Below, piece after piece: positions 55,259 through 64,000 of a stretch of DNA of 64,000 nt. The DNA is from Volvariella volvacea V23 (Eukaryota > Basidiomycota > Agaricomycetes > Agaricales > Pluteaceae). The notes under the pieces were generated by a model, which saw nothing but the letters and a program-made list of their open reading frames with translations, did no database searches and was not told where the DNA came from. Positions within the stretch are counted from its first letter, which is position 1. Each line of letters starts with the position of its first letter. The stretch lies in assembly GCA_000349905.1 (NCBI GenBank), contig KB722740.1, forward strand, positions 957,791-1,021,790, read 5' to 3'. The position numbers and the translations under genes were made by a program.

Positions 55259-56600
55259 AAACCTGGATGCTTGATTCTGGATGCTCACACCATGTTACCC
55301 ATTCCCTTCATGATTTTTCTTCATATATGCTGTACTTGACACTGCATGTTCTCACTCTTGGTGACCAGTCAACAATTCCATATCTGGGCAAAGGGACAGT
55401 TGAAGGGAAAAAAAAATAGTGAGTTGAGAATGGACGGTGGTTTTTACCCTGATGAATGTATTGTATACCCCAAAGGTGGGCTACCGGTTTATCTCAACAG
55501 GCATGCTAGATAGAAAAAACTTCACATTGGTTCATGAAAAAGGGAAGTGCAGGATCAAGAAAGGGAATGTGGAGGTATGAACAGGGAGACTATGAGATCA
55601 TAACTATTGGCTCGAGATGGAAGTCCAGTTTGCCATCATTAATGCCACAAAATCATCACCCACCACTGACATATGGCTCCAACAATTCACCTACATCTCA
55701 CTCTTGACTCTCATCTGACACATCAATGATTCTGCCACTATCAAAGGAATCTGTTTCCCTGAGTCTTCCAAGGTCACCCTACCATGTGATGGATGCAAGA
55801 AAGGGAAGAGCATGCAGGACAAATTCTCTAGCTCAAAGAAGGATGCTAAGCAACTCCTTAAGATCATCCACTCAGATCTGGTTGGCTCCATGTGCATTTT
55901 CTCAATTAATGGCTATGAATACATTGCCACCTTCGTCGATGACTACTCACACTATGGAACCATTTTCTTCCTCAAGAAGAAATCCAACCTCACTGAAGCA
56001 TTTCACTAGTACCAAGCAAGCTTACCTTTGCACTTATGGCATCTCCCATCATCTCACTATTCCTCAGTCTCCACAGCAAAACAGTTGCACTGAGTGCTTC
56101 AATCACACAGTCATGAAAAAGGCCCAATGCATGCTTCATGGCACAGGTCTCTCACTTGGTTTTTGGAAACTGGCTGTATCCACTGCGACACACATCTATA
56201 ACTGCACTCCAGTCAAGCACCTTGGATGGTGAATCCCTGTAGAACGCTGGGAAGATGGCTATGTTCTTGATGCATCCTATTTTTGAGTCTTTGGATGCAA
56301 GGCCTTCATACACATCTACAAGGACAAATGGCACAAACTGGAACCTACATCAAAGGTAATAACTTTCATGGGGTACAACACAGGTAGCAAGGGATACCTG
56401 TTCTGGGACAGAGGCACCAGAAAACTCATATCATTGAGGAATGTGACGTTTGACAAGTTGTCATACCTACATTTGGCAGACTGTTTGCAGGTTGCCTCAT
56501 TGGAACCAAGGCATTTTGTTTCTGATGAAGAGGGAGGCAGAATCAACCTGTTCTCCCCCCACTAGAAATAGGAAACAGAAGAGTGAATGAAGACAGCCTA
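55259..56600 (+). pseudogene. Copia protease and integrase, broken
   Basis: Aspartic protease motif WMLDSGCSHHVTHSLHDF near 55,262-55,320. Integrase core starts IIHSDLVGSMCIFSINGYEY, FVDDYSHYGTIFFLKKKSNL and then jumps, with a change of frame at about 56,010, to AYLCTYGISHHLTIPQSPQQ, ATHIYNCTPVKHLGW. The stretch that should hold the second catalytic Asp is missing. Further segment: ERWEDGYVLDASYF...GYNTGSKGYLFWDRGTRK. Confidence 0.75.
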
Positions 56601-57039
56601 CTTACCAAATCACCAACTGTGTTACCACCTGTTGAACAAGTTCCAGTGCCCATGAAAGAAGCCCCAGTGGTCTTAGCACCCATCACCCAACTCCCAACTT
56701 CCTCCAGCACCCCACCATCTATTCTCCAACAATCCACCCCTCTTTCTGTCATTCTTCCAACACTACAGCCCTTGACAACCATGCTGTGACGCAGCACACA
56801 TGACAGGAAGCCCAATCCTGTCTATGCTGCTGGTCAAAGCATTCATTCGCTGTGGCTGACACAGGCATCTGCTGCAGGTGTCACCAGATCTGGTGGTGTC
56901 CCTGGTGATTTACCTGATGCTGAAGGGGATGACTTCTTTTACACATCCAAAGAAAAGGATGCTGTTGCCAACATTCTGCAAAGCTCTCTAACTCTCAGTA
57001 ATGCGAGTTTGAATGCCCTGCTTGCTGTTGCTATCTCAC

Positions 57040-58977
57040 AAGATCCTGCTATGCTGCAGGAGGCGCTTTCTTCTAACAATGCAGACCAGTGGCTGCAAGC
57101 ATGTTAGTACAAGCTCAAAACAATGAAGAAACTAGGCACTTGGGATCTGGTTAACAGGCCAACTGGCACAAATGTTGTCAAATCAAAGTGGGTATTTAAA
57201 CTAAAGGACGATGGGTGTTATTGTGCACAATTAGCTGTAAAAGGGTTTACTCAACAAGAGGGGGAAGACTTTTTTGAAACCTTCAGTCCAGTTGCTCAGT
57301 ATAAATCAATCCATATACTCCTCACCTTAGCTGCTTGTGAGAACTGAGAAATGCATTCTATGGATTTCGTATCAGCATCCTTGAATGGCAAGCTGAATGT
57401 TAACTTATATATGGAGCAACCAAAAGGTTTCAAGGTTCTGAGGAAAGAGGACAAGGTGTGTTACAAGTACTTACCTCTGTACTATTCTTTGAGCAGAAAT
57501 AGATATAGCAAGGGTAGTTGCTTGTGCACAGATAATGCAGTAAAGCGAGAAAAGAACAAATTGATTAATCTGAGGAGTGATACTCAGAAGTACAGGCCTT
57601 ATATATCTACAAGACTGTATATAACTATTTGTACAATATAAATGACTGCCAACAGACATATCAGTTGTCTGAAGCATGTGTTTAACTAAGTGACCAATGG
57701 CATAAGTCCCTCTATTCTACAATGTTCCATAACATTATATAAGGCTGTACATATGACTCAATCATGATGTAATATGACTCCGAGGTTCTGGCATGTTCCA
57801 TAACCTTCTGGAAGGTTCTAGAGAAGTCTTGGTATGTGAAGATATTACTAATAATGATTACATAATAAGAATAAACACCTAGGATAAGCACTGAAGCATA
57901 AGCGCCCATAATAGCTGCTCAAGGATGCTAGCACCTGATGGTTACTAGAAGAAATGTGAGATAATTGAAGGAATGTAATAGTGTAAATGCTGTCACATAT
58001 AGAAAACTGTGACAAGGTGTGCAAGCTGAAGAAAGCCATCTATAGGCTGAAGCAGGTGGTGAGAATATGAAATGATATGATTCACAAAGTTCTACTGGAA
58101 CTGGGCTTTACCTAAACCTATTCCAACATGGGTATATATGTCTATCATCGAGGGGGGAACACCCTAATCATAATCTTATATGTTGATAATATTACACTCT
58201 TCAGAAATTGTATCAAGCTTGTCACTCATGTCAAAATGGAGCTCTCAAAGTGATTTAAGATGACCGACCTTGGTGAAACAAAGACCTTCCTAGGCCTAAG
58301 AATAACTAGAGATCGGCAGTGTTAACGAATCACTATAGACCAGAAGAAATACCTCAAGGATGTCCTCAACCAATACCATATCTCAAATAATGACCCAGTT
58401 TCCACTCCACTCTCTTCCAACTTCACATTTGTAAAGAATGATTATACTACTAATGCTGACACAATCTTACATTTCCAATCAATGATTGGGAGTCTCTTAT
58501 ACGCTACTATGAGCACACAACCTGACATTGCATTCCCTGTCATTAAACTTGCCCAGTACTTGTCAAATCCCTCAAAAACTCACATATCACTTGCGCAATA
58601 TATTTTTTTTTTGATACATAAAAGGCACACTCAACTATGCTGTATGCTATAACAGGACCAAATTGCAGGATTCGTACTGCTACTCCGATTTTGACTGGGC
58701 AGAAGACAAAAGCAACTGCAAATCCACCGCCAGGTGGGTCTATTTCCTCTTGAACACCACTATCAACTGGCTATTGCATAAACAAGATTGCATCATGCAC
58801 TCATCAACTGAAGCTGAATATATCGCACTAATGAAAACTGCCAAGCAAGCTGCTTGGTATCACAACTTATTTCAAGAACTTCAAATCCCCTTTAAAACAT
58901 CAAGATTCAAGGTGACAACAAAGGCTCTATTCACCTTGCAACCAACCACGCTACTGGAAAAAGATCAAAACACATAG
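57040..58977 (+). pseudogene. Copia reverse transcriptase and RNase H, split by solo LTR
   Basis: RT part one: LGTWDLVNRPTGTNVVKSKW, VKGFTQQEGEDFFETFSPVA, a stop, DFVSASLNGKLNVNLYMEQP, up to the solo LTR at 57,459. Part two resumes CKLKKAIYRLKQV, contains LYVDN in place of the catalytic YVDD, and DLGETKTFLGL. RNase H, 58,663-58,977: CYSDFDWAEDKSNCKSTARW, SSTEAEYIALMKTAKQAAWY. Several in-frame stops. Confidence 0.8.
57459..58014 (-). repeat. solo LTR inside the Copia reverse transcriptase
   Basis: 556 bp, starting TGTTACAAG and ending GTGACA, flanked by AGGTG on both sides (57,454-57,458 and 58,015-58,019). Removing it with one AGGTG rejoins the RT frame as KVCKLKKAIYRL. On the minus strand it has GATATATAAGGCC (TATA box) in a plausible promoter position, so that is probably the sense strand. 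It differs from the Copia LTRs. Confidence 0.85.
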
Positions 58978-59149
58978 AAATTCGATATCATTACATTTAT
59001 GAAGCCATTGAACTTGGACTTGTCTTGCTTACTTAAATACCTACAGAAAAAAACATTGCAGATCTATTTACTAAGTCACTCACTCACCCTATTTTTGATA
59101 AACTTATTTCAGGACTGGGTTTCATAGAGGTTGACTAATCAAGAGGGGG

Positions 59150-59388
59150 TATTGAAAGGACATTTTCTAATCAGTCAACAGGACAATGAAGTGAGCCTTG
59201 TGCTCACAGTCGTGTATTAGCACGTTGTACATTCCTTTGATCAGATTTTCTTTTTTGTAGATTATCCTTTGATCACTCGTTTAGGATATTTAGTATGCCA
59301 CTCATTTTCCATACATATATATAGGCTTGTATTTACGATACAGTATATACAGTTTTTACTACTACAAGTCCATGGTGTGATCTTGTCA
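59150..59388 (+). repeat. Copia 3' LTR (239 bp)
   Basis: Starts TATTGAAAGGACATTTTC (expected TG changed to TA) and ends GATCTTGTCA. Aligns without gaps to the 5' LTR with about 27 differences by hand count, all but one transitions. Confidence 0.9.
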
Positions 59389-59393
59389 CCATC

Positions 59394-60169
59394 AATTCCC
59401 CTCCAATTGAAAATGCTGAGAATCCAAGGATAAGATAAGAACATAGGACAGGAAACCCAAACACTATTGTACCTTCTTGAAAGAAATCAAGACCATCTTT
59501 ATCATCCTACTGAATAACATGCTAAAGATCATGCAGTTTTTCCACACATTATGCACTCAACCCCTAACTCCTGCATGGGTAATGCATATCCAAGAACAAT
59601 TTAACAAATGAATAGCCAACTCCCTGAATAATGATTGTCCATGCACCTGTTATGAAGACCTAAGAGAACAATCTCGTAAAACCTTTGGTCTACCCAATGA
59701 AGCAGTTTATTGATGCTCAAGAACTCTTCAATCACCTAGCTGGATTATCAGAAAGTATTCTGGATCACAAAGATAGTAATAAAGAGAATCAATACCCCAA
59801 TCTAATTGATAAACATATCAGACAACTGTCACTAGATGAGCCTTCAGATTCAGAAGAGGATTTTCAAAGGTTGGTAGTCAATCGACTACTGGACTTTATT
59901 ATGCAGAAACTACTCAACAATTGGAATTATCTAGACATTTAAAGCCTGGTTCTATACCTTGGCTTGTACAATCTATACATCAAGGAAAACCAGAAAAACA
60001 GTGAATCAATGTATGAATATATCTAAGTTCTCACACCAAAGAACTAGAAGAACACATCATGAAAGCTATACTTGAATGATTCATTCTTGAAGGAATTACT
60101 CTATTAACAACCATCTACAATCATTTAAAGTTATTAAGGAGGAAGGATCAAAACAACTATCTATACCCA
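59394..60169 (+). other. retroelement debris between Copia and Gypsy pol
   Basis: A 85-codon frame at 59,685-59,942 (AQELFNHLAGLSESILDHKD...) may be a gag/pol linker but I recognise no domain. In-frame stops elsewhere. Confidence 0.35.
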
Positions 60170-61800
60170 CACTATTCAGTAGTGCTAATCAAGACATTAC
60201 ATTCCACAGCCTTGCCTTACTAGATACAAGATGCACCAGCTTGTGTATCAATCAAGAAGCTATTCATGAATACAACCTACCTTTACAAGAGTACCCCAAT
60301 ACCCATTTGTGCCTATAATGCCAACAAATCACAAAACAAACAAGGTCTCATTACCCATTATGTAGATGCCCATCTACAAATTGGAGACCACACTGAAATC
60401 CTCAAACTAGTTGTGACAGATCTAGGAGATACGGACATTTACATCAGTTTCAATTGGGTCAAACAGCATAACCTGCTGATCAACTAAAAAAAGGAGATAA
60501 TTCAACTAGATCAATACCCATCCTCATGCTATTTCAAACCAAAGACCAATGATATTGTTATCTGATCCATTCACATCAGAAGGAACAGTATTACACCTAA
60601 TCCTACTATTCCAAAACAATACCATCAATATGCAAAGGTGTTCTCAGAAGAAGAATTTGAACAACTTCCAGAGCAATCAACCCTAGAACTATGTGATTGA
60701 TTTAATACCTGAGATGTAACCCATGGACTGTAAGGTGTATGCCCTGAACTCTGAGGAACAAAAAGCATTAGATCAGTTCTTGCAAACTAATCTGAAATCA
60801 GAGAGAATACATGAATTAAAGAGCCTAATGGCATCTCCTTTTTCATCAAAAAGAAAGATGAAGGACTACACCCTGTCCAACATTATTAGAAACTCAATAA
60901 CATCACTGTAAAAAACCACTATTCACTGCCCCTGATACAAGAACTGATTGATTAAGTCAAAATGTCTAAACACTTTACCAAATTCAATTTTTGATGGGGA
61001 TACAACAATATCTGAATAAAGGATGGCAATGAATGAAAGGCAGCATTTTATACCAATCAGGGATTGTATGAACCCACAGTCATGTTCTTCAGATTAACTA
61101 ATTTCCTCACTATCTTCCAAACCTTCATGGACCATATCTTTAGAAAACTAGTGAATGAAGAACATGTTATTGTGTATACTTATAATATTTTAATCTTCTC
61201 AGACAATATCAAAAAATATCAAAAACTAGTAAAACACATTCTATAAATTCTAGAAGAAAATCACTTGTACCTCAAACTGTCAAAATGCTTCTTTGAAGTA
61301 TCTTTAGTGGAATATCATGTATTATTGGGAACAGAGATGTCAAAATGGACCCAAAGAAGGTAGCTGTAATTCAAGATGGCCTCTCCCCACTATCAAAAAA
61401 CAATTACAAAGCTTTCTGGGTTTTTGCAACTACTACTGATGTTTTATCAAGGATTTTTCAGCAATCACCAAACCTTTGACATCCCTTACAGGGAATAATC
61501 TTTTTGAATGGAAGGAGGAACACACCCACACCTTCTCTACTCTAAAGGAGAAACTTCTAGAAGAACCAGTTCTAGATATCCCTCAACCAAATTCTCTACA
61601 TCTGGAAGTTGATTCATCAGACTTCGCAAATAGGGCCATTCTATCCCAAAAGATGGATGACAAATGGAGACCAATTGCCTTCCAATCTAGATCTCCTAAT
61701 TCAACCAAACACAACTATGAAATTTATGATAAACAACTTCTAGCCATTATGGATGCTCTAGAAAAATGGTGGCACTACCTTATGCATTCATTAATGGATC
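60170..61800 (+). pseudogene. Ty3/Gypsy pol remnant (protease, RT, RNase H)
   Basis: Retropepsin-like part near 60,215-60,485: LDTRCTSLCINQEAIHEYNL, DTDIYISFNWVKQHNLLIN; the active-site DTG-type triad reads DTR. RT part, 60,700-61,430, has more than ten stops. The end of RT and start of RNase H are clearer: SFLGFCNYY and FIKDFSAITKPLTSLTGNNL then FEWKEEHTHTFSTLKEKLLE, LEVDSSDFANRAILSQ, PIAFQSRSPNSTKHNYEIYD, KQLLAIMDALEKWWHYLMH. The integrase and LTRs are not seen; the element is truncated at about 61,800. Confidence 0.75.
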
Positions 61801-62959
61801 CCTATTATTTTATGTGTATTTGGCTGGTGTTATTTTCCCTGAATCTTGCTGTAGATATAGTGTTGGTAGTTGCCATTCATACACAATATCAATGGGACAC
61901 ATAAGCATAGATTCAGATAAACAACTCTATGTTACACCAGCAAGTGCATCCAACTAGTACAGAAAGGCCTAAATATGAGTTGCATTCAGCAGATATGTAG
62001 TTCTGCATTACAACACAGTTTCCATATGATCCCCATCAGTATATTATCTTATTTCTTGGTAGTTCAGTTCTAAAGCAGGTTCAAGTATGTATGCATATAC
62101 ACCAACATACATGAGTTTATCTCATCAGAAACATGTGCCATTGCAATACTTGTGTCAGCAACCAAGTTCAGGGGTTAACCATCACCCATCACAACATCAT
62201 CATGTTATGCTTTTGTCACACAGTGTCATATCCTTTTAGTCACAAGAGCTGCTCTCATTCAAACATAATGATATCACCACCTATATTTATTCAAGTAGTT
62301 AGGAGCAGGAAAGTCACTTTGAGGCCACTTACTTACAGTTTGATAACTGCAGGCCACAGGAGGCTATGTGGGTGAAGACACCTGAGTCTCAGCTTGTTCA
62401 ATTGTTGCTTGCAGGCTAATGCCTTGAGCAGAGAAAAATCTCAAATGGGAAAAGATCAGTCAGTAGAGAAGCACACATAGCGACCACTTTGTCAGTTACT
62501 TATTCACTAGATGGATGACTACACAAGTCACTGGTGTTGCATGGAGTAATAGACTACACAAGTTCAGGTCTGGATTAAACTCCATGGCACTCTCAGGCTA
62601 GCCAAAATGGGGAGTCAAACCCCTTGCCACTCACAGCAGGCAGTTTTGGAAGCACCCAGCAACTGGGGCCTGACTGGCCTGTCATTATACTTGTCATCCA
62701 GCTTTTAGGCATTGACAGGAGTTACTCCCTTATAAGACTCCAATAGCAAAGGGTACTCCATGGTCTGTGGGTGCATCATCTCACAACCCAAACAGTAGAA
62801 GAGAAAAGATATTTTTACAATGCTTTACTTACTGTATTGGGACCTTGAGGTTGTTGGTGTTGGAGCAGTTAGAATGAAAGATAGAACTCAGGAGAGTAGA
62901 CCAAGTCAAAGCTGAGGAGCTTTGGACTTAGGTCTACTTCTTTATATACATAGCATCTA
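61801..62959. other. AT-rich sequence, no gene seen
   Basis: Low CpG, no recognised protein. Contains a pale repeat-like stretch around 62,560-62,700 (direct simple words only). Confidence 0.4.
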
Positions 62960-63037
62960 GATTCCAAGTCCGGAATGTAGTGAGTCTTTTCAGGACCAGG
63001 AAAGCCATGCCTGATTTTGGTGCCTAGCAGTAAGTCC
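62960..63037 (+). repeat. dispersed repeat, copy B
   Basis: Second copy of the block at 41,077-41,160. It lacks a 6-bp GACTTG-containing duplication present in copy A and has CA where copy A has CG at two places. Confidence 0.7.
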
Positions 63038-64000
63038 TGAGAATGAGCGCTTACATTGCAGGCCTCAGTGAGACCTTTGAGCACATGTTTTTTGATTTGG
63101 CAGTAATTGCTGAGCATTGCTTAGTTACTCTTCTGCCTGTTCCTCACCATGACCTCTGTCCTTAGAGACCACCACCACACCTAGGACCGCTCTTAAACAC
63201 TATTTTGGGGTTTTTTGGGTCGACGAACACAATGGGACCATTGCCATAGTGCCACAATGCTCCATTCTTGCTTGACACAACCCAGTATGGCCAGATACCC
63301 ATTTTTTCTGAGTTTTTCAATTGTTACTTGTTTTGGGCATTCTAGGCGTTAAAATAACCAACATATTACACTAATTCAAGATCTGTAAATGCTGCCCAAG
63401 TCAGTTCAGCTGTTCTCACAAAATCTTGAAATCATTCCAGGTGCATTTTCAACCACTTTCACTCTTGCACCTTCCTCTTGTCTAAAATTGCTCTAAATCA
63501 CTCTTCTAGGGTTTAGAAGGTTAGTAAGCATGGTGGAAGTAGTTTTGGGGCTGAGAGATGTCTGGTTGAGCTAGTATGAGGGTTGGTGCTGGTTTATTGG
63601 CTTTTGGCACTATCTGCTTGGTCCCATCCATGAAGGATGACTATCTATGGGATCCTATAATGTATTTGAAGCAATTCCATGTAGTTTTACAAAGGGAAAC
63701 CCTGTCAGTTTGATTTTAGAAGGCATTGGACTTGTAAAATTTTGGTGTATTAAGCTATTTCATAAAATACACAAAAATGTAAATTATTCCATGAGTTTGC
63801 ACTCAAAAATTATGAACCTAAGATGTAATCTCATTAGCTTTAAAAGGGGAACAAGAAAGTATAAGCAGTTCTCAAGCATCTAAAGTGATTGAGGTACCAC
63901 AATCTAAATTCCTTTAAAATACAAAAATATTGCTACAACACTTAATTCTGCACCAATTCCTTAGGTGTAAAAGGCAAGTCCTATCTATTTTATGCATAAA
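63038..64000. other. AT-rich sequence at window end, no gene seen
   Basis: No recognisable domain. The only longer frame, 63,647-63,883, resembles nothing I know. Confidence 0.4.

Larger units (their letters stand above)
53938..59388 (+). mobile_element. Ty1/Copia LTR retrotransposon (inactive, nested)
   Basis: 5,451 bp between two 239-bp LTRs, flanked by CCACC (53,933-53,937) and CCATC (59,389-59,393), a 5-bp target duplication with one change. Internal order is gag, protease, integrase, reverse transcriptase, RNase H, the Copia order. A purine tract AAGAGGGGG precedes the 3' LTR. Without the 556-bp solo LTR and its 5-bp duplication the element is about 4.9 kb. Many stop codons and frameshifts: not functional. 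Confidence 0.9.

Noticed and set aside
39722..64000. Classical RIP as in Neurospora (CpA to TpA)
   Set aside because: The clearest signature is CA-versus-TG pairs derived from CpG, which fits methyl-CpG deamination. Some CA/TA differences exist, so a minor CpA component cannot be excluded without counts.
1..64000. CRISPR arrays, bacterial operons, ribosome-binding sites
   Set aside because: The DNA is fungal nuclear; no regularly spaced repeats or polycistronic layout were seen.
1..64000. tRNA genes
   Set aside because: I looked for B-box-like GGTTCRANTCC words with a matching cloverleaf and found no convincing case; a covariance-model scan would be decisive.

Overview
The window is nuclear DNA of a filamentous basidiomycete, most likely an Agaricomycete. 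Every conserved gene is broken by several 40-60 nt GT-AG introns, genes are packed on both strands, and the proteins are of basidiomycete type: division-1 chitin synthase, F-box/LRR proteins of the mushroom type, and Plavaka, KDZ, hAT, Copia and Gypsy transposon remnants. I cannot name the species from sequence alone. Three 100-N scaffold gaps are present (7036-7135, 25665-25764, 49644-49743); the first two interrupt real genes.

Region 1, about 1-39,720, is ordinary gene-dense euchromatin with 24 protein genes. In order: rad9 checkpoint clamp (+), F-box protein (-), pyridoxamine-phosphate-oxidase-fold/BLI-3-like protein (-), tim17 (-), SWIM-finger sws1-like (-), trm11 tRNA methyltransferase (+, gap), FLVCR-like MFS transporter (-), WBP4/FBP21-like splicing protein (+), DUF1771-Smr protein (-), chitin synthase (+), conserved hypothetical (-), C2H2 protein (-), PPR protein (-), rad21 cohesin kleisin (+), phs1 3-hydroxyacyl-CoA dehydratase (-), Yap-like bZIP factor (+), coiled-coil protein (+, gap), Psr1/SCP-type phosphatase (-), lysophospholipase (-), rad23 (-), LRR protein (+), arf6 (+) and a mitochondrial-type cysteine synthase (+). 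Most neighbours are divergent pairs with 110-220 bp promoters or convergent pairs with stop codons 30-180 bp apart. I rebuilt most splice structures by hand; several give complete proteins of the expected family length.

Region 2, about 39,720-64,000, is a different compartment: AT-rich, without a single intact host gene, and almost free of CpG dinucleotides. It is a graveyard of nested transposons. Two Plavaka copies lie in the same orientation. The second is interrupted by a hAT element with a perfect 8-bp target duplication. A KDZ-superfamily transposase remnant is interrupted by a probable LTR. A Ty1/Copia element has two 239-bp LTRs and is itself interrupted by a 556-bp solo LTR. Ty3/Gypsy fragments flank it. 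Short non-coding inverted-repeat elements (a 153-bp MITE with a 41-bp palindrome and a 365-bp fold-back) and degenerate tandem repeats fill the rest. Stop codons and Arg-to-Cys/Trp/stop changes in the transposase reading frames, and CA-versus-TG differences between the Copia LTRs, point to decay by deamination of methylated CpG.

I found no CRISPR array, no operon and no clear tRNA or rRNA gene, and no wholly new gene system. The most interesting content is the nested-transposon stratigraphy and its CpG-decay record.
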